From Triatoma infestans (Eukaryota > Arthropoda > Insecta > Hemiptera > Reduviidae), in assembly GCA_011037195.1 (NCBI GenBank), contig JAAEAF010004265.1:62001-126000 (forward strand): a stretch of DNA of 64,000 nt. Direction: 5' to 3'. Of the stretch, positions 44,906 through 56,974 are shown piece by piece. The notes below the pieces were generated by a model. That model was not told the origin of the DNA. It searched no databases and worked only from the letters and a program-made list of their open reading frames with translations. Within the stretch, counting starts at the first letter, position 1. Every line of letters begins with the position of its first letter. The position numbers and the translations under genes are program-made.

Positions 44906-45196
44906 TGTTTAATTTTAACCTCATATTTTGCAAAAGTTTTCACGTCCGATAAACAAAACAAAGTCACAGTTTTTTTATTTTTGTTTTTTGTTTCTTTCTA
45001 TTTTTGGCTATATTTTTTTATTCACTGCTCTGCTGAAATAATTATAATCCAAATGATATAGCTATGGTATTGTTTGTATACATTACAAGTAATTAATTTT
45101 AATTTATTTTGCACTGGTGTGCCAGACCCTATAACATGTAATATTACTTTCATAAATACATACATACATACATACATACATTCATATATACATACA

Positions 45197-45256
<60 letters not shown>

Positions 45257-45464
45257 CATACATACATTCAGGACCATGTACTGTTTAATTCCCACAGCTT
45301 GAAGCAGCCAGACTTTCACTAATTAAGCTTATTGTCACAAAGAATTATCGTTGGCCACCTGAGAAGCAGTATTTACTTCATCAAGATTGTATCCATCAGG
45401 TTTTAAAATTTATTTATAAGATAGACTTTGACATTTTATGATTCAAAATAATATAAAATAAATA
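44906..45464. repeat. Intergenic DNA with (CATA)n/(TA)n microsatellite
   Basis: A CATA/TA microsatellite runs from about 45154 to 45268. The rest shows no feature. Confidence 0.8.
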
Positions 45465-45695
45465 GGGGCGGGATTAGCTAAGTGTTTAGCGCGTTGGACT
45501 CCCACGCGGAGGTCCGGGTTCGTGTCCAGTGGTACCCTTAGATTTTTTTCTTCCTAGGAGCCTCTACAGTCGCTGTTCGGTGATGGGCAGTGTAGTTTGT
45601 AACGAGAGAACACTATCCGGAGACCGGCAGTGCACTGAGAAGGCTCCGGGAGCTAATGACCATAGATGTTGACGCGCCTTAAATTAAAAAAAAAT
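45465..45695 (+). repeat. tRNA-derived SINE, full copy
   Basis: The head has an A-box-like 'tagctaagtgtttagcgcg' and a B box 'gggttcgtgtcc' (45516-45527). The body is 'cttagatttttttcttccta', 'ggagcctctac', 'cggtgatgggcag', 'ccggagaccggcagtgcact', 'gatgttgacgcgccttaaa' and an A/T tail. Total about 230 bp. Copies at 11916, 12694 and 26247 match parts of it. Such elements are transcribed by RNA polymerase III and moved by LINE proteins. Confidence 0.85.
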
Positions 45696-45984
45696 ATATA
45701 TAAAAAATAATTATTTGATTTATAATACTCAAAATATAATATTTGATATTTTATGGATATAAGAAATTATAAGTATATAATGTATAGAAAAATAATGATT
45801 TACTATGTTGAATTGCTGTCAACACTTTATGTATAATAATTTGATTTGTAAATTTATAATATTATGAAATTATGAATGATGTAATACTGTAATTATGTAA
45901 TACTGTAATGTGGAACATGCTGTAAATAAAGAATTAAAAAAAAAATTACATGCATGACACACATAAATTACATACATAACACAT
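45696..45984. other. AT-rich spacer
   Basis: No feature seen. Confidence 0.4.
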
Positions 45985-46505
45985 ACACGTATATAGTGAG
46001 GAACGTTAAACACGAAACTGAGGGGACCGAAATATTTTTTCGTGTTAAACGATAAAATAGAGGTTTCTTTTCGTTCCGATTTCTTTGCCACGTAAAACAC
46101 GTAAAAAAATAAGTTTATGTATTAAAATTACAAAAAACACAAAATCGCTGATTTTAACACAAAATTCACTGAATTCGAAAACTAACTGAAATGTTTTCAC
46201 AATGGCGGTGCCTTTATCTACTCAAAGGCAAGCGGAAACCTAGCAACAGTGGCAGCCATTGTTTATTTTGTCCCGTCTAAAGAAAAAATTAGCCAAAAAA
46301 TCTGCGTGACCATGTGACTGCAGAAAACAGGTATATTTTGTTCGTCCAGGAAGTGAAATATTTTCGTGTTAAGCGATATTTGTTTCGTCTTAAAAGAAAA
46401 AAAGTATGAAATTACCTAGCATTTTGTCGGGACCGCATTATGATTTCGTGTTAACCGATTTTTCATGTTAAACGTTTTCGTGTTAACGTACATACCCATA
46501 TCAAC
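45985..46505. mobile_element. Pogo/Tigger-like MITE
   Basis: The left end 'ggaacgttaaacacgaaact' 'gaggggaccgaaat' and the right end 'ttttcgtgttaacgtacat' are inverted, and the word cgtgttaa(a)cg recurs near both ends. 'ACTGAGGGGACCGAAA' after the first ~20 bases is the layout of pogo/Tigger (Tc1/mariner superfamily) termini. No transposase frame is present, so it would depend on an autonomous relative. A TA flanks both ends. Confidence 0.6.
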
Positions 46506-47820
46506 CAACAATTCGGATGAATAGAAACCAGTTTTTCGGATGCAGAGGATTTCAATACATATATTCCTAAAAAAAAAAGTCAATTTTACGGAAAGTTAAA
46601 ATATGTAAATACCCTCTATATACCCTGCAGATGCACAGACTAACATGTAGCTCACTACATTTATATTATGAGCAATACGTTAGGTTAACATGTTACGTTT
46701 GCAGAATTGTAATTACATTAACTACAATATGAGAAAGTTGTGTGACTGGTTCACACTTGCTTTTTTTACATTCTCAAAATGCACTGTAGTACAAATCGGG
46801 TTCACTCACCCGATTGCACACCAAAATCACTGTATTATAATTTACACAATTTTGTAGGTTCTTGGAACCTTACTGAATTATTATTTTCCAATTCCAAACA
46901 TTACTGCTTTTCTTAATAGCAATCTACAATCAGTTATGGTTGGGTTATTGTTGTAGATTATTTTAAATTTAAACAAATAAAAAATCTTGATGAACACTTC
47001 AATTATACTGGAGGTAGTGAAGGTGTGCTGAACAATGGTGTATTTTTTATAAAATACCTACCTGTTCAAAAAGAATTGGAAATAAAAAAAATACTGAATC
47101 GAATTTTTAAAAGTGGTAGCACTGAAGAACTCTGAACACTGAACGAACGCGATTATTAAACATATAATATGACAACAGAAGAATGATGCAGTTGTGAGCC
47201 AAGCAAGCTCCTTGCAACGCAGCAATTATCTGGAGGACTTCTATGCTGCATTATCAGTATTATTCAAAGAAGTATTGCTAAGTGTTTTGTGTCTGAACAA
47301 GAAGAAGGCAAAGAGGAATGAAAGGCCGGAAGCGGTAGTAAGGTGTTTCCCTTGTACACTTGAAACGTAGAGCGGGAGAGGATGCAGAGAAGAGGCAAGT
47401 TCCAGCCAACTGAGTAATGTTCAACCACACTAAGAAATCCAGGATGTAGTGAAGCAAGTTATGGTCGAAAGCAATAGAAGATGGCGGGAATGAGTTTGGA
47501 TATGTGAGGGTAGAGTGCGCGCGTCTGGGTGAGGAACTAGCGGCGAGTAGACAACCTGAATCGATGCAGCGTCCCACCGGCCATCTGATGGAATGGAAAC
47601 TAGCACCTCATACACAGGTAACAATATGGCCGCTACATCTGTCTATCTACCACCTCCCACCGCGTCGACATTACATGCACTTCTCCACTGTTCTTACTCA
47701 ACACTACTACTGACATTTCTTATTTCAGAAACTGAGATTTCACCGACCGGATATACATGTAGTCTCTCCTGAAAATAATGTTTCTGGCTTCCACTCTCGC
47801 TCTTTATATATATATATATA

Positions 47821-47864
<44 letters not shown>

Positions 47865-48000
47865 TGTACGTGCGTATTGTTTGTGCTGTATTATGGTGAA
47901 GGTTCTAGAAAATTGTGATTAATTATAATTATTGCAAATTGTTTTAAATTTAAATTAACAAAAACAAAATACTTTGATACTACAGAAAAAATCTTGTGTG
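46506..48000. other. Intergenic DNA with (TA)n(GT)n microsatellite
   Basis: A compound microsatellite lies at 47804-47860. A GC-richer stretch at 47330-47640 is open on both strands over short distances, but no domain is recognisable. Confidence 0.4.
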
Positions 48001-48966
48001 AAACAATCACACGACTTTCTCTCACTGAAACTTAACAAAATGACTATTTTTTAGAAAATCATAAACTGCTCCCCCCCCCAAACTTCTTTAAATGATTTCT
48101 CGGAACGTTTCAAACAAAAGTGATAGATCTCTATAGTCACGGTTAGTTGCCCAAATTTAATGAAATTCGATGGTGTTTTTATGGAGAAAACGGCAAAAAA
48201 TGAAAAAACTGTTCAGTAGAAACCTAAGTCCGGTTAACCGATTTAGTTCAAACTCGAAATATTGGCAAGATAGCATTTAGTGTTATCACAATTACAAAAT
48301 AAACACACAATTATACAATAATAAATTGAAATAGCACTTTAGTGGAAAACATAACCACACCCCTCCTTCGAAAGTCCTCTTAAATGACTTCATTTGGAGA
48401 AATGTTTCAACTAAATGTTGTAGCTCTTTACATGTTTATTTCACATACTTAATTTAAAGAAAATCGTTGGAGCCATTTTAGAGAAAATAACAGAAAACTG
48501 AAACATACTTTTCTTTAGTAAAAACGCGATTCCGTTCATCCGATTTTCTTTAAACTCTGAAATTCGACATATTTAAACATATTTATTTCTAAATCATATT
48601 ATTTAGATGATAGAATTATATACAGTGAAATAACAAATAAACTGAAATAGCACTTTAGAGGAAAACCTGACCTCACACCTATCACCAAAATGCCCTTAAA
48701 TGAATTTTTCCGGAGAAATTTTTCAAATAAAAGTTATGCGTAGTATGTGCACTTGATATACTAAGTTTAAAGAAAAATCGTTGGAGCCGTTTTCGAGAAA
48801 ATAGAGAAAAAACTGGAAAATGCATTCAGTAAAGACTTCCGGTTTGTCGATTTTACCTGAAATCTTCTTGTCTTTTGCAGTGGTAATATCTAAACGGAGT
48901 ACCAGGTTTCAGCTTCATGCGGCTTTTCGTTTTTGAGAATTCTGTTCACACAAACAAACACACCGA
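48001..48966 (+). repeat. Family F tandem array, three units of about 300 bp
   Basis: The block around 'ccggttaacc' recurs at 48230, 48531 (tccgttcatcc) and 48837 (ttccggtttgtc), and 'caaataaaagt'-type words at 48114, 48411 and 48727. The spacing is about 300 bp, so the units are head to tail. The third unit ends at its AC-rich tract (48947-48964), where the R1-like LINE begins, and continues after it at 53278. Confidence 0.7.
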
Positions 48967-49620
48967 AAGATGGCGTCGAGTAATAATGAGGTGTTGTTTG
49001 AATGCTCAATAAAATCTTTAAAAACTGTTACGCAAGTTTCGGTTAATCTACGTAATTATTTAAAAAAGAATATATTGGAAGCAATAAGTAACTTAACGCA
49101 AATGTACAAACTACTGAATATACAAAAACTATAATTAAAACTAAAATAGATCCCTGCAAAATTCAAGTTGGGGTGAACAAAATGAGGAATTTATCTGATG
49201 GAAAAGTACTCATAGAATCAGAAAGCCAAGCAGACATTCAAAAGAAAATCTTTGTAATGAAATAAATAGTTCATGTTCAGAAACTCTAACTGCTGCAAAG
49301 TTGAAAAAATTTCGTCCCCGCTTAATTGTTCCTGAGGAGGTTACATTAGAAAATGCTGATCAGGTTATACAAAGTCAAAACAGTGAGTTATTTCATAAAA
49401 ACGAGTACGTTAAATCATTAGGAATTCGTAAATATAATAAATTAAACGCTCGAAGTCTTATAATTGATGTATTTCCTTTCTTAAGGAAACATTTTCTTGA
49501 AAAAAGAATGAAAATATTTTGGAGTGTTTGTCGTTGTGATGATTATCAATTTTACGATGTTTCAACTGCAATAAATTTAATCACACGGCAAAAATCATGT
49601 ACTGCAGAAATAGTGTTTAC
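48967..49620 (+). pseudogene. R1/Waldo-type LINE ORF1 (gag-like), decayed
   Basis: The first ATG is at 48970, 20-odd bases after the AC-rich target. Pieces read 'NKMRNLSDGKVLIESESQAD', 'KLKKFRPRLIVPEEVTLENA' and 'KYNKLNARSLIID' (49301-49500), the pattern of R1-clade gag-like proteins, and then one zinc knuckle CFNCNKFNHTAKSC in a shifted frame (about 49557-49600). Two further knuckles expected in this family are missing: the sequence jumps into the endonuclease near 49620. Confidence 0.75.
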
Positions 49621-52600
49621 TTAGACATCAGAAAGAATACAGAAGAAGATTTTCAGTTTTTGGAAGCTGCTGTGAATGATAGTGGAAAAAAAGTAATACT
49701 TTGTATGGACAGCAACTCTAGGTCGGTTACATGGTTTGATCGTATTACGAATAATAGAGAGGTAGGCTACTAGAAGAATTTTTAGCACTTAAATCATTAT
49801 TAATTATAAATAAGGATGATAATCTATACAGGGGGTGCCATTAAAATAGATGTTACAGGTGTTTTTGTTCCATGTTACCTTAGGTGATTGATTGGCAAAA
49901 TTCACCAGAAGAAAATTTATCTGACCACAGCTCAATAACATTTTCAATAAAGCCAAATTTACTTTCCACTAATAACTTAGGATCATCATCTATAATCCAC
50001 AGATATAATGTCAGAAAGGCAGACTGGGATATTTTTGAACAAAATTTGGTAAAAAATCTACGGTCTCTGATGGAAATAAATGTTCCTGAAGATAATTCTG
50101 CACTGGGCTCAGTACGGGACGAAATTTTGGCAGAAAAACTGCGCGGCGATCGAAATTTCGAGAAGACGGTTGAAATGCTATTTCACCATGTACAAGCTTC
50201 ATGTACAAAGTCTGTACCGACATTTAAGAAAACTTTTCCAAAATTCAAAGGGAAGACAGTTAGGTGGTGGAATGAGGAGTTGAGTAGACAAAGGAAACTT
50301 GTGAATGCTAAGAGAAATAGTATCAACGAACTTATAACTGCGAAGCACTGAGAGCAAATAGACGACAGGAATATTATGGATCAAAAAAAGTATATGAAGA
50401 TCTCATAACCTCTTCAAAATTAAACTCCTGGAAAAAGTTTTGCAGCGATACTGCAAGAGGAGATCCTTGGAATATAGGATATAAAACAGTTGTTGGTAAG
50501 ATCAGAAGCCCAATTAATCTTTCAACTCTACAAGTGGATGTAGGGAAGTTTACATTAAACTTGCAGGAAACCCTTCAGTTGCTAATTGACAAATTTGTTC
50601 CTGTAGGCTCGTTAGATAATGATAATGACATCCACAAAACTATTAGACAAAGAACTGAAGACTGCAGCAATCTATCTGCAGATGATAAACCCTTTACGCT
50701 CCAAGAAATACGCACGGCATTATCAAACATAAATCCGAAGAAAACTCCAGATGAAGACGGACTAACAAGCGAAATACTATTTAAAGTGAGCGAATTTTTT
50801 CCTAAATTATTTACGGCTTATACAAAGAATGTTTGTTTAGAAGCTGTTTTCCTAAATTATGGAAAAAATGCAATATAATTCTCATCGAGAGGCCAGGAAA
50901 ATCACATCTACTGGAAGCTTCAAAATACCGACCAATAAGTCTATTGCCAGTGGCGGGAAAGCTTTCAGAAAAGTTGTTAATAAACAGGATTTCGAATTAT
51001 TTGCACCACAGAAATCTTTTAAGCGAGAATCAATACGACTTTACCTCGCAAAAGGGCTTTAATTGCTTTTAATGCTTTAATTGTTGTTAAAAAACTTTAT
51101 TATGGAATAATTCAATATGAAATGGCAGGTTTTATTAATTTCAATGGATGTCGCGGGAGCATTTGATGTCGCTTGGTGGCCTTCAATTTTAAATAATTTA
51201 AAAAAATTTGAATGCCCCAAAAACCTATACAACTTAGCAAAAAGTTATTTTTCAAATCAGCTTGCCACATTGAAAACTGAAAGCTGCCGGGTTCGACAGT
51301 TTGCTTAAAATTAATTTCTAAATCATACCAGAAGTTTAGCATTTGCAGACGATTTCTTGGTGCGAATATCTGCTAAAGATGTTTTAGAACTGGAAGCCAC
51401 TGGAAATGAAATTTTATCGAAAATTAACACCTGGGCGTTTCTGAATAAGGTTCAATTCAATCCAAGCAAGAATAAAGTAATGCCTTTTTCCAGAAAGAGA
51501 AAAGGTAACGCTGGTGAAGTCAAACTATGTCCCAGAGGAAAGCAGTTGGAAATGGTGAATGAATTGAAATACCTCGGAATAATCTTCGACTCACGGCTAT
51601 CATTGAAAGCACATATAGAACATGTAACTCAGAAATACATGCAAATAGTAGATAGCTTATCAAGGATTGCCAAAGTACGCTGGGGCTTAGACCAAAAAGC
51701 ACTTAGGACCATCTATGAGGGAGCATTCCTTCCCATGCTGCTCTATGGCATTCTAGTTTGGGCAGAAGGACTGGAACGTCAATATAATAAAGACAAAATT
51801 AAAAGGGTTCAAAGAATATGGCGATTAGAATCGCACGAGGTTACCGCACTATTTCATATGAAGCAGCTTGCATTGTGGCCAATGTCACCTATCCTCCTAA
51901 AAGCCGATAAATTGATGAAAGTATCTGCTCTTAGGTACGGCTTATCCTATGACTGTATTAACCCATAAGATTATGAGCGACCAATTCACTTCAAATCTTG
52001 GGTACATCCAGCTGAAGTTACTGATTTCCCCGAATTTCAAACTTCTAACAATCTGGAATGTGAAATATACACCGATGGAAGCAAGAACAATTAAAAGTCG
52101 GTTCCGCATTTGTCGTATTCCTGAATGGCGAAAAAGTAATTCAGAAGCGATAAAGACTGAATGGGAATTGCTCAAACAATCAAGCTGAGCAACTTGCCAT
52201 CTTAAAGGGTTTAGAATGGCTTGAGAATGGAGGCAATCATATGGCAGACGAATTTCTAGTAAGCACTGACTCCAGGGTAACCATTAATTGCGTAAAAAAT
52301 AATAATTATCATTTCCCTCTCGTGGAAAAAATAAGAAGTCACATAAGAAAATTTAATCACTTCAGAAATATAGTGAGTTTTAGATGGGGGAGGGACATAA
52401 AGACTTGGAAGAAAATGAAATGGCCGATCTCTTGGCAAAGGAGGCTTCAATTGGGAAGAGCTTGCTGAGAGTTATGAGCTGCTGCCGGTGTCCTTGTTGA
52501 AGAGAAGAGTGATGGAGGCATGTATGCTGGAATGAAACAGGCGGTGGCAGTTGAGTAACAAAGGTGCTCTAACTAGAGAATTCTTCCCCGCTGTACAAGA

Positions 52601-52760
52601 CAGAACTGTTTTGGATGATACCTTCTTAACCTACAAAGCAACTCAGCTTTTAACGGGACATGCTAGGTTTGGAGCTTATCTAAACAGATTTCTTATCATT
52701 GGAAGCCCAGGCTGTTTTGCAGTTCAAATTCACCAAAGACTGTAGATCATCCGCTGTTTG
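49621..52760 (+). pseudogene. R1/Waldo-type LINE ORF2: endonuclease, RT, RNase H, zinc tail
   Basis: It begins mid-endonuclease ('VILCMDSNSRSVTWFDRITN' near 49690; 'LSDHSSITFSI' near 49920). RT follows: 'NPKKTPDEDGLTSEIL' (50730), 'KYRPISLLPVAGKLSEKLLI' (50920), 'SMDVAGAFDVAWWP' (51145) and 'LAFADDFLVRIS' (FADD 51342-51353). The stretch between SCRVRQ and the FADD motif is lost. Next come RNase H ('EIYTDGSKNN' near 52065, 'MADLLAKEAS' near 52420) and the R1-type end 'SNKGALTREFFPAVQDR' ... 'LLTGHARFGAYLNRF' (52550-52690). Multiple frameshifts and stops; dead. Confidence 0.8.
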
Positions 52761-53277
52761 ACTGTCCGGGAATTCTTCCTCCCAGAAGCAAACTAATACA
52801 AAGTATACTTTTTCACGGATGTAATTGGCCGGTTTCAAAAAAAGATCTCCTTAAAAGTGAATGGAGAAGTGAATACTCTCAACTGCCTTCTTGAGAGTAT
52901 CTTCAAGTTTCAAGAATAAAGTGTTACTAAATAAACTCATAGTGAATTAAATTTTTAATATTAATATTTATATTTAATTTTAAATTAATATTTAATAACC
53001 TGATAAGTGAATATATAACAATTTCAAAAAATATTTAATTACCTACTCTAAAAGAGCTGTATGAAGATTAATTTTATCATGTAATATATTTTTTTTTTTT
53101 TTGTACTGCAAGTTTTATTATTATTATTATTACTTATATATATATAAAATTTACTCGACATTAAGAAATGTTTCTCAAATTATTTATTATGTTTGAAAAG
53201 TTAATTATGTATTAAGATTGACTATAACATGTAATATGTATGTGGGGCATGTTGAAATAAAGTTTTTTTTTTTAAAA
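52761..53277 (+). other. 3' UTR and tail of the R1-type LINE
   Basis: AT-rich, ending 'gttgaaataaagttttttt' and 'ttaaaaaaaacta' directly before (AC)n at 53283. No coding capacity. Confidence 0.7.
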
Positions 53278-53410
53278 AAAACTAACACACACACACACAT
53301 ACACACATACAGACTATGCTTTTAAAAACCTTTTTTTTTGAACTCAGGGGACCTATAAGTCAGGGGAACGTGTATTTCCGGTAAAAACTCAATTTCAAAA
53401 ATCTAAATAA
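53278..53410 (+). repeat. Family F, 3' part beyond the LINE insertion
   Basis: An (AC)n tract followed by 'gtgtatttccggtaaaaact' and 'caatttcaaa' matches the 3' end of other F copies (1355-1380, 13230-13262). It completes the unit that is broken at 48966. Confidence 0.7.
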
Positions 53411-54799
53411 TATGGCAATACTTGCTCTCCACTGGGAGTGAGCGACAAAAAATGTCATCACTCAACGACCTTCTTATCATCTCAATATTATTGAATTCTA
53501 ATCGGCCAATTTTCTCCAAACTTGGATTTTGTATTAAACATGTAGGCGGGCGGGGGGGGGGGAGTTATAGTTGTTGGTTTGTCTACCACATAACTTCTAT
53601 CTACAGCAGTGTTCTGTCAGAGTAGTTTGAAGTTAGCCTAACACAGATTACTCTGTACCTTCCGTACAATTTTTCACAAAACAAGTTTTAAGTAGGTAAA
53701 GTGATAGGTATGTAAATGCGCAATTATCAAATTTAAATATTTGTATTAAGATCAATTTGTGCAAAACAGTTTCCTCTCTAAGTTCTAAAATTTAGTAAAT
53801 CAAAATTAGCGACTGTTAATTTATTAGCTTGAATTTTCATATCTGAAATAGAAAGGTAATTAAAAAAGTTTTTTTTCTGATAGTTAATTTAATGTTTCAA
53901 AAGAAAATTGGCTTGTTAAGGAATGTTGTTAGGGGGGTAGGGGGTAGTGCCATCTCCAAAGCGGTAACACTGGAACCAAACTTATTGGTTCATGTTGGTG
54001 GAGTATTAATGCAGAGACAACTAGCCGTAGTAAGTAGAGAGAGATAGACATCTGATCTGGTGGTATATGCAGTGGCTTAGATAATAGGCTGCAAGCTGGC
54101 CTTAGTGGCCGTGCAGGCTCCGGCCAACCAGAAACCTACTGATAACGCTACACTAACACCTCACAACGTTTCTTATAACACTGAATTAACCTTCCTGGCT
54201 ACGACTACTTCAAGTCCGTTCAAACATAAATTTACCACCACTTCTCACTTCCCGTTAACTAACTCTCTCCTCCTTCCATCGCCCTCATTAATCTTTGCAA
54301 TCTGTCATGCCTGAAATTGCACTATTTTTAATATCTATTTTCAAAAAACTGCTTCTCTAAACGCGGTGGCAATGTTGTAACATGTTGAAGTAAAAGTGCT
54401 GATTATGGAACACTCAAACTGCAATTAATATGTTCCAACTGACAGATTTTCTGCTAACTTGAAATTTTAGTTAAATTTGTCTGCATCAATATTACTAATA
54501 AATAGACGTTGGAAGAGGGGGGGGGGGTCTATCTACATTGTGGATAACAGCCAGCGACAACAGAACTACATAAATCTGGTATCACACACTCACACCACTT
54601 TCTCTTACTCCTGTAAGAACAATTATGTGTAAATGACAAATTTTCTTATACTCAAATTTCACATGTCCTAGCATAAATAACAGGGCGGAAAGGGGATGAG
54701 TACCTACTAAGTTTGGCCGGTAGAGAGTGATTGTATATCCTGGGTACGCCCAGCAGAGCGCCCTGTAGAGCGGACCAAAAACATATAACATTTGAAATT
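53411..54799. other. Intergenic DNA
   Basis: G-runs at 53549-53560 and 54517-54528. At 54570-54650 the 'cacacactcacaccactttc' 'tcttactcc' block matches the opening of family F regions. No gene. Confidence 0.4.
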
Positions 54800-56025
54800 T
54801 AAGGCCCCAAATTCTGCAAAAAGTGAATTTTTTTGGGTAAATGTTCCAAATAAAAGTGATACTTTATTCCTTGCATTAGCACACCATGATACAAGTTTAA
54901 AGGAAATCATTGAAACCGTTGTCGAGAAAATTCTAAAAACCTTAAAAAATTATGCGATTATGTAAAATCGCATTTTCGGTAAACTAATTACCCGCTACTG
55001 TTCCCCTAGAACCCCCAAAAAATCAATTTTCCTAGGAAAATGCTTCAAATAAAAATGGTAGGTATTTATGTTATCAATAGTAAACCAAGTTTACAGAAAA
55101 TCGTTGAAGCCGTTTTCGAAAAAATCATGAAAAAAGTGAAAAACCGTTTAGTAGAGTCCGGCAGATGGATTTTGTCCGAAATTTTCGTGTCTGATACGTC
55201 TGAGCATACTGCGACCTTTCGTTTATAAGATATTCTGTTAATATACCCCACACAAGCAATTCGCTAAAAACATTGTTTTCGTATTGAAGAGACCTCAAAA
55301 TATTATAAAATATAAATATAAATATACACTTACCCGGAAAAAATTCCGGCCACTTGTAATATTTACTGTCTCTATATATAGTTTGTAAGTTTTAATAAAT
55401 TTTATCATTCATAACGTTCATAGGTTAACTGATTTCCAAAATAAAACAAATAAACAGAATGTTATATAGGAAATTTAAAATATTTAATTAAAAAAATCTG
55501 GTGTGAAACACTCACACAACTTTCTCTTACTCCAGTTCTCAAAATGATAATTGACAAATTTTATAGTTTGTGTACCAAATTTAATGAAATTCGTCGAAAA
55601 CTGGAAAAACTGTTCAGTAAAAGCGCACTTCCGGTTTACTAATTTTCTTGAAACTCGGAATTTCAGCCATCTATTTATTTCTAACTAATTATGTTTGGAT
55701 GATAGAATTGTGTAATGAACACTTTGATGAAAATCTAACCCCACCCCTCCCCTAAAAGTGCTCTTAAAAGAAATTTCCCAGAGAAATGTTTTAGATAAAA
55801 GTTGTAGATCTTTGCATGTTTAGTTTATGTACGAAGTTTCAAAAAAATCGTCTGAGCCATTTTTGAGAAAATTGCGAAAAAGTGAATAAATCATTTAGTA
55901 AAGTGGTAAAGTAAACGCACTTCCGGTTATCCGATTTTTATCAAACTCGGATTTCAACAACATATTTAATTGTAACTTAACATTATTTAGATGATACAAT
56001 TGTCTAAAAAAATTGAAGTAGCATT
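54800..56025 (+). repeat. Family F cluster
   Basis: The word 'aaataaaagtgata' and relatives occur at 54853, 55048 and 55796, and 'cttccggtt'-type blocks at 54972, 55158, 55629 and 55921, the last two 292 bp apart. 'tgtgaaacactcacacaact' lies at 55500. It runs into the assembly gap. Confidence 0.65.
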
Positions 56026-56502
56026 NNNNNNNNNNNNNNNNNNNNNNNNNNNNNNNNNNNNNNNNNNNNNNNNNNNNNNNNNNNNNNNNNNNNNNNNNNN
56101 NNNNNNNNNNNNNNNNNNNNNNNNNNNNNNNNNNNNNNNNNNNNNNNNNNNNNNNNNNNNNNNNNNNNNNNNNNNNNNNNNNNNNNNNNNNNNNNNNNNN
56201 NNNNNNNNNNNNNNNNNNNNNNNNNNNNNNNNNNNNNNNNNNNNNNNNNNNNNNNNNNNNNNNNNNNNNNNNNNNNNNNNNNNNNNNNNNNNNNNNNNNN
56301 NNNNNNNNNNNNNNNNNNNNNNNNNNNNNNNNNNNNNNNNNNNNNNNNNNNNNNNNNNNNNNNNNNNNNNNNNNNNNNNNNNNNNNNNNNNNNNNNNNNN
56401 NNNNNNNNNNNNNNNNNNNNNNNNNNNNNNNNNNNNNNNNNNNNNNNNNNNNNNNNNNNNNNNNNNNNNNNNNNNNNNNNNNNNNNNNNNNNNNNNNNNN
56501 NN
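56026..56502. other. Assembly gap (N)
   Basis: 477 undetermined bases between a family F array and the 3' end of a LINE; the breakpoint between them is hidden. Confidence 1.
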
Positions 56503-56974
56503 TACTTTATTTGAAAAAGAAATTATAATAGAAACATAAAAATGAAAAAAGTATTCTACGGCAATGGTAAACCGTCTGCCGGAGGTTGGTATACATATAT
56601 AAAATAACAATTACAAATTGTTATATAAATTGAATAAATATTTAAAGACAAGAACTGCTGATAAAGGAATACAAAAGTTGAGAAAAAAAAAAGAAGAAGA
56701 AAAATAATAATACAAATAAAATAGTAATAATACACAGAAAAAAGAAAGTTATTCACTTAAATTAAATGATTTTTTTTTCTTTTTTAAATAAAAATATATG
56801 AAATAAACTAAATATAAAAAAAAAAAATAAACTAAATATAAAAAAATAAACTAAATATTAAAAAATAAACTAAATATAAAAAAAAAAATAAACTAAACAT
56901 ATGAACTACTATGAATTACTAAGTACATTTAGTTATAACAGAAAGAACCTGAATAGTAATAATATAAAAAGAGC
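56503..56974 (-). other. 3' UTR of the 57-61 kb LINE
   Basis: Read leftward this is T-rich and non-coding, holds the 13-mer CCGGCAGACGGTT (56582-56570) found identically in the 20-23 kb LINE, and ends in 'tttcaaataaagta' at the gap. The very end of the element may lie in the gap. Confidence 0.7.
56570..56582 (-). promoter_or_regulatory. Conserved 13-mer in the LINE 3' UTR
   Basis: CCGGCAGACGGTT on the element's sense strand. It can pair over all 13 positions, with one G-U, with AACCGTCTGTCGG (60257-60245), which starts five bases after the ORF1 stop codon of the same element. Confidence 0.5.

Noticed and set aside
45022..45322. Open frames rich in Tyr, Ile, Cys and Thr on both strands
   Set aside because: They are translations of the (CATA)n/(TA)n microsatellite.
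55987..56610. Open frames of about 200 codons across the N gap
   Set aside because: They consist almost only of undetermined bases.
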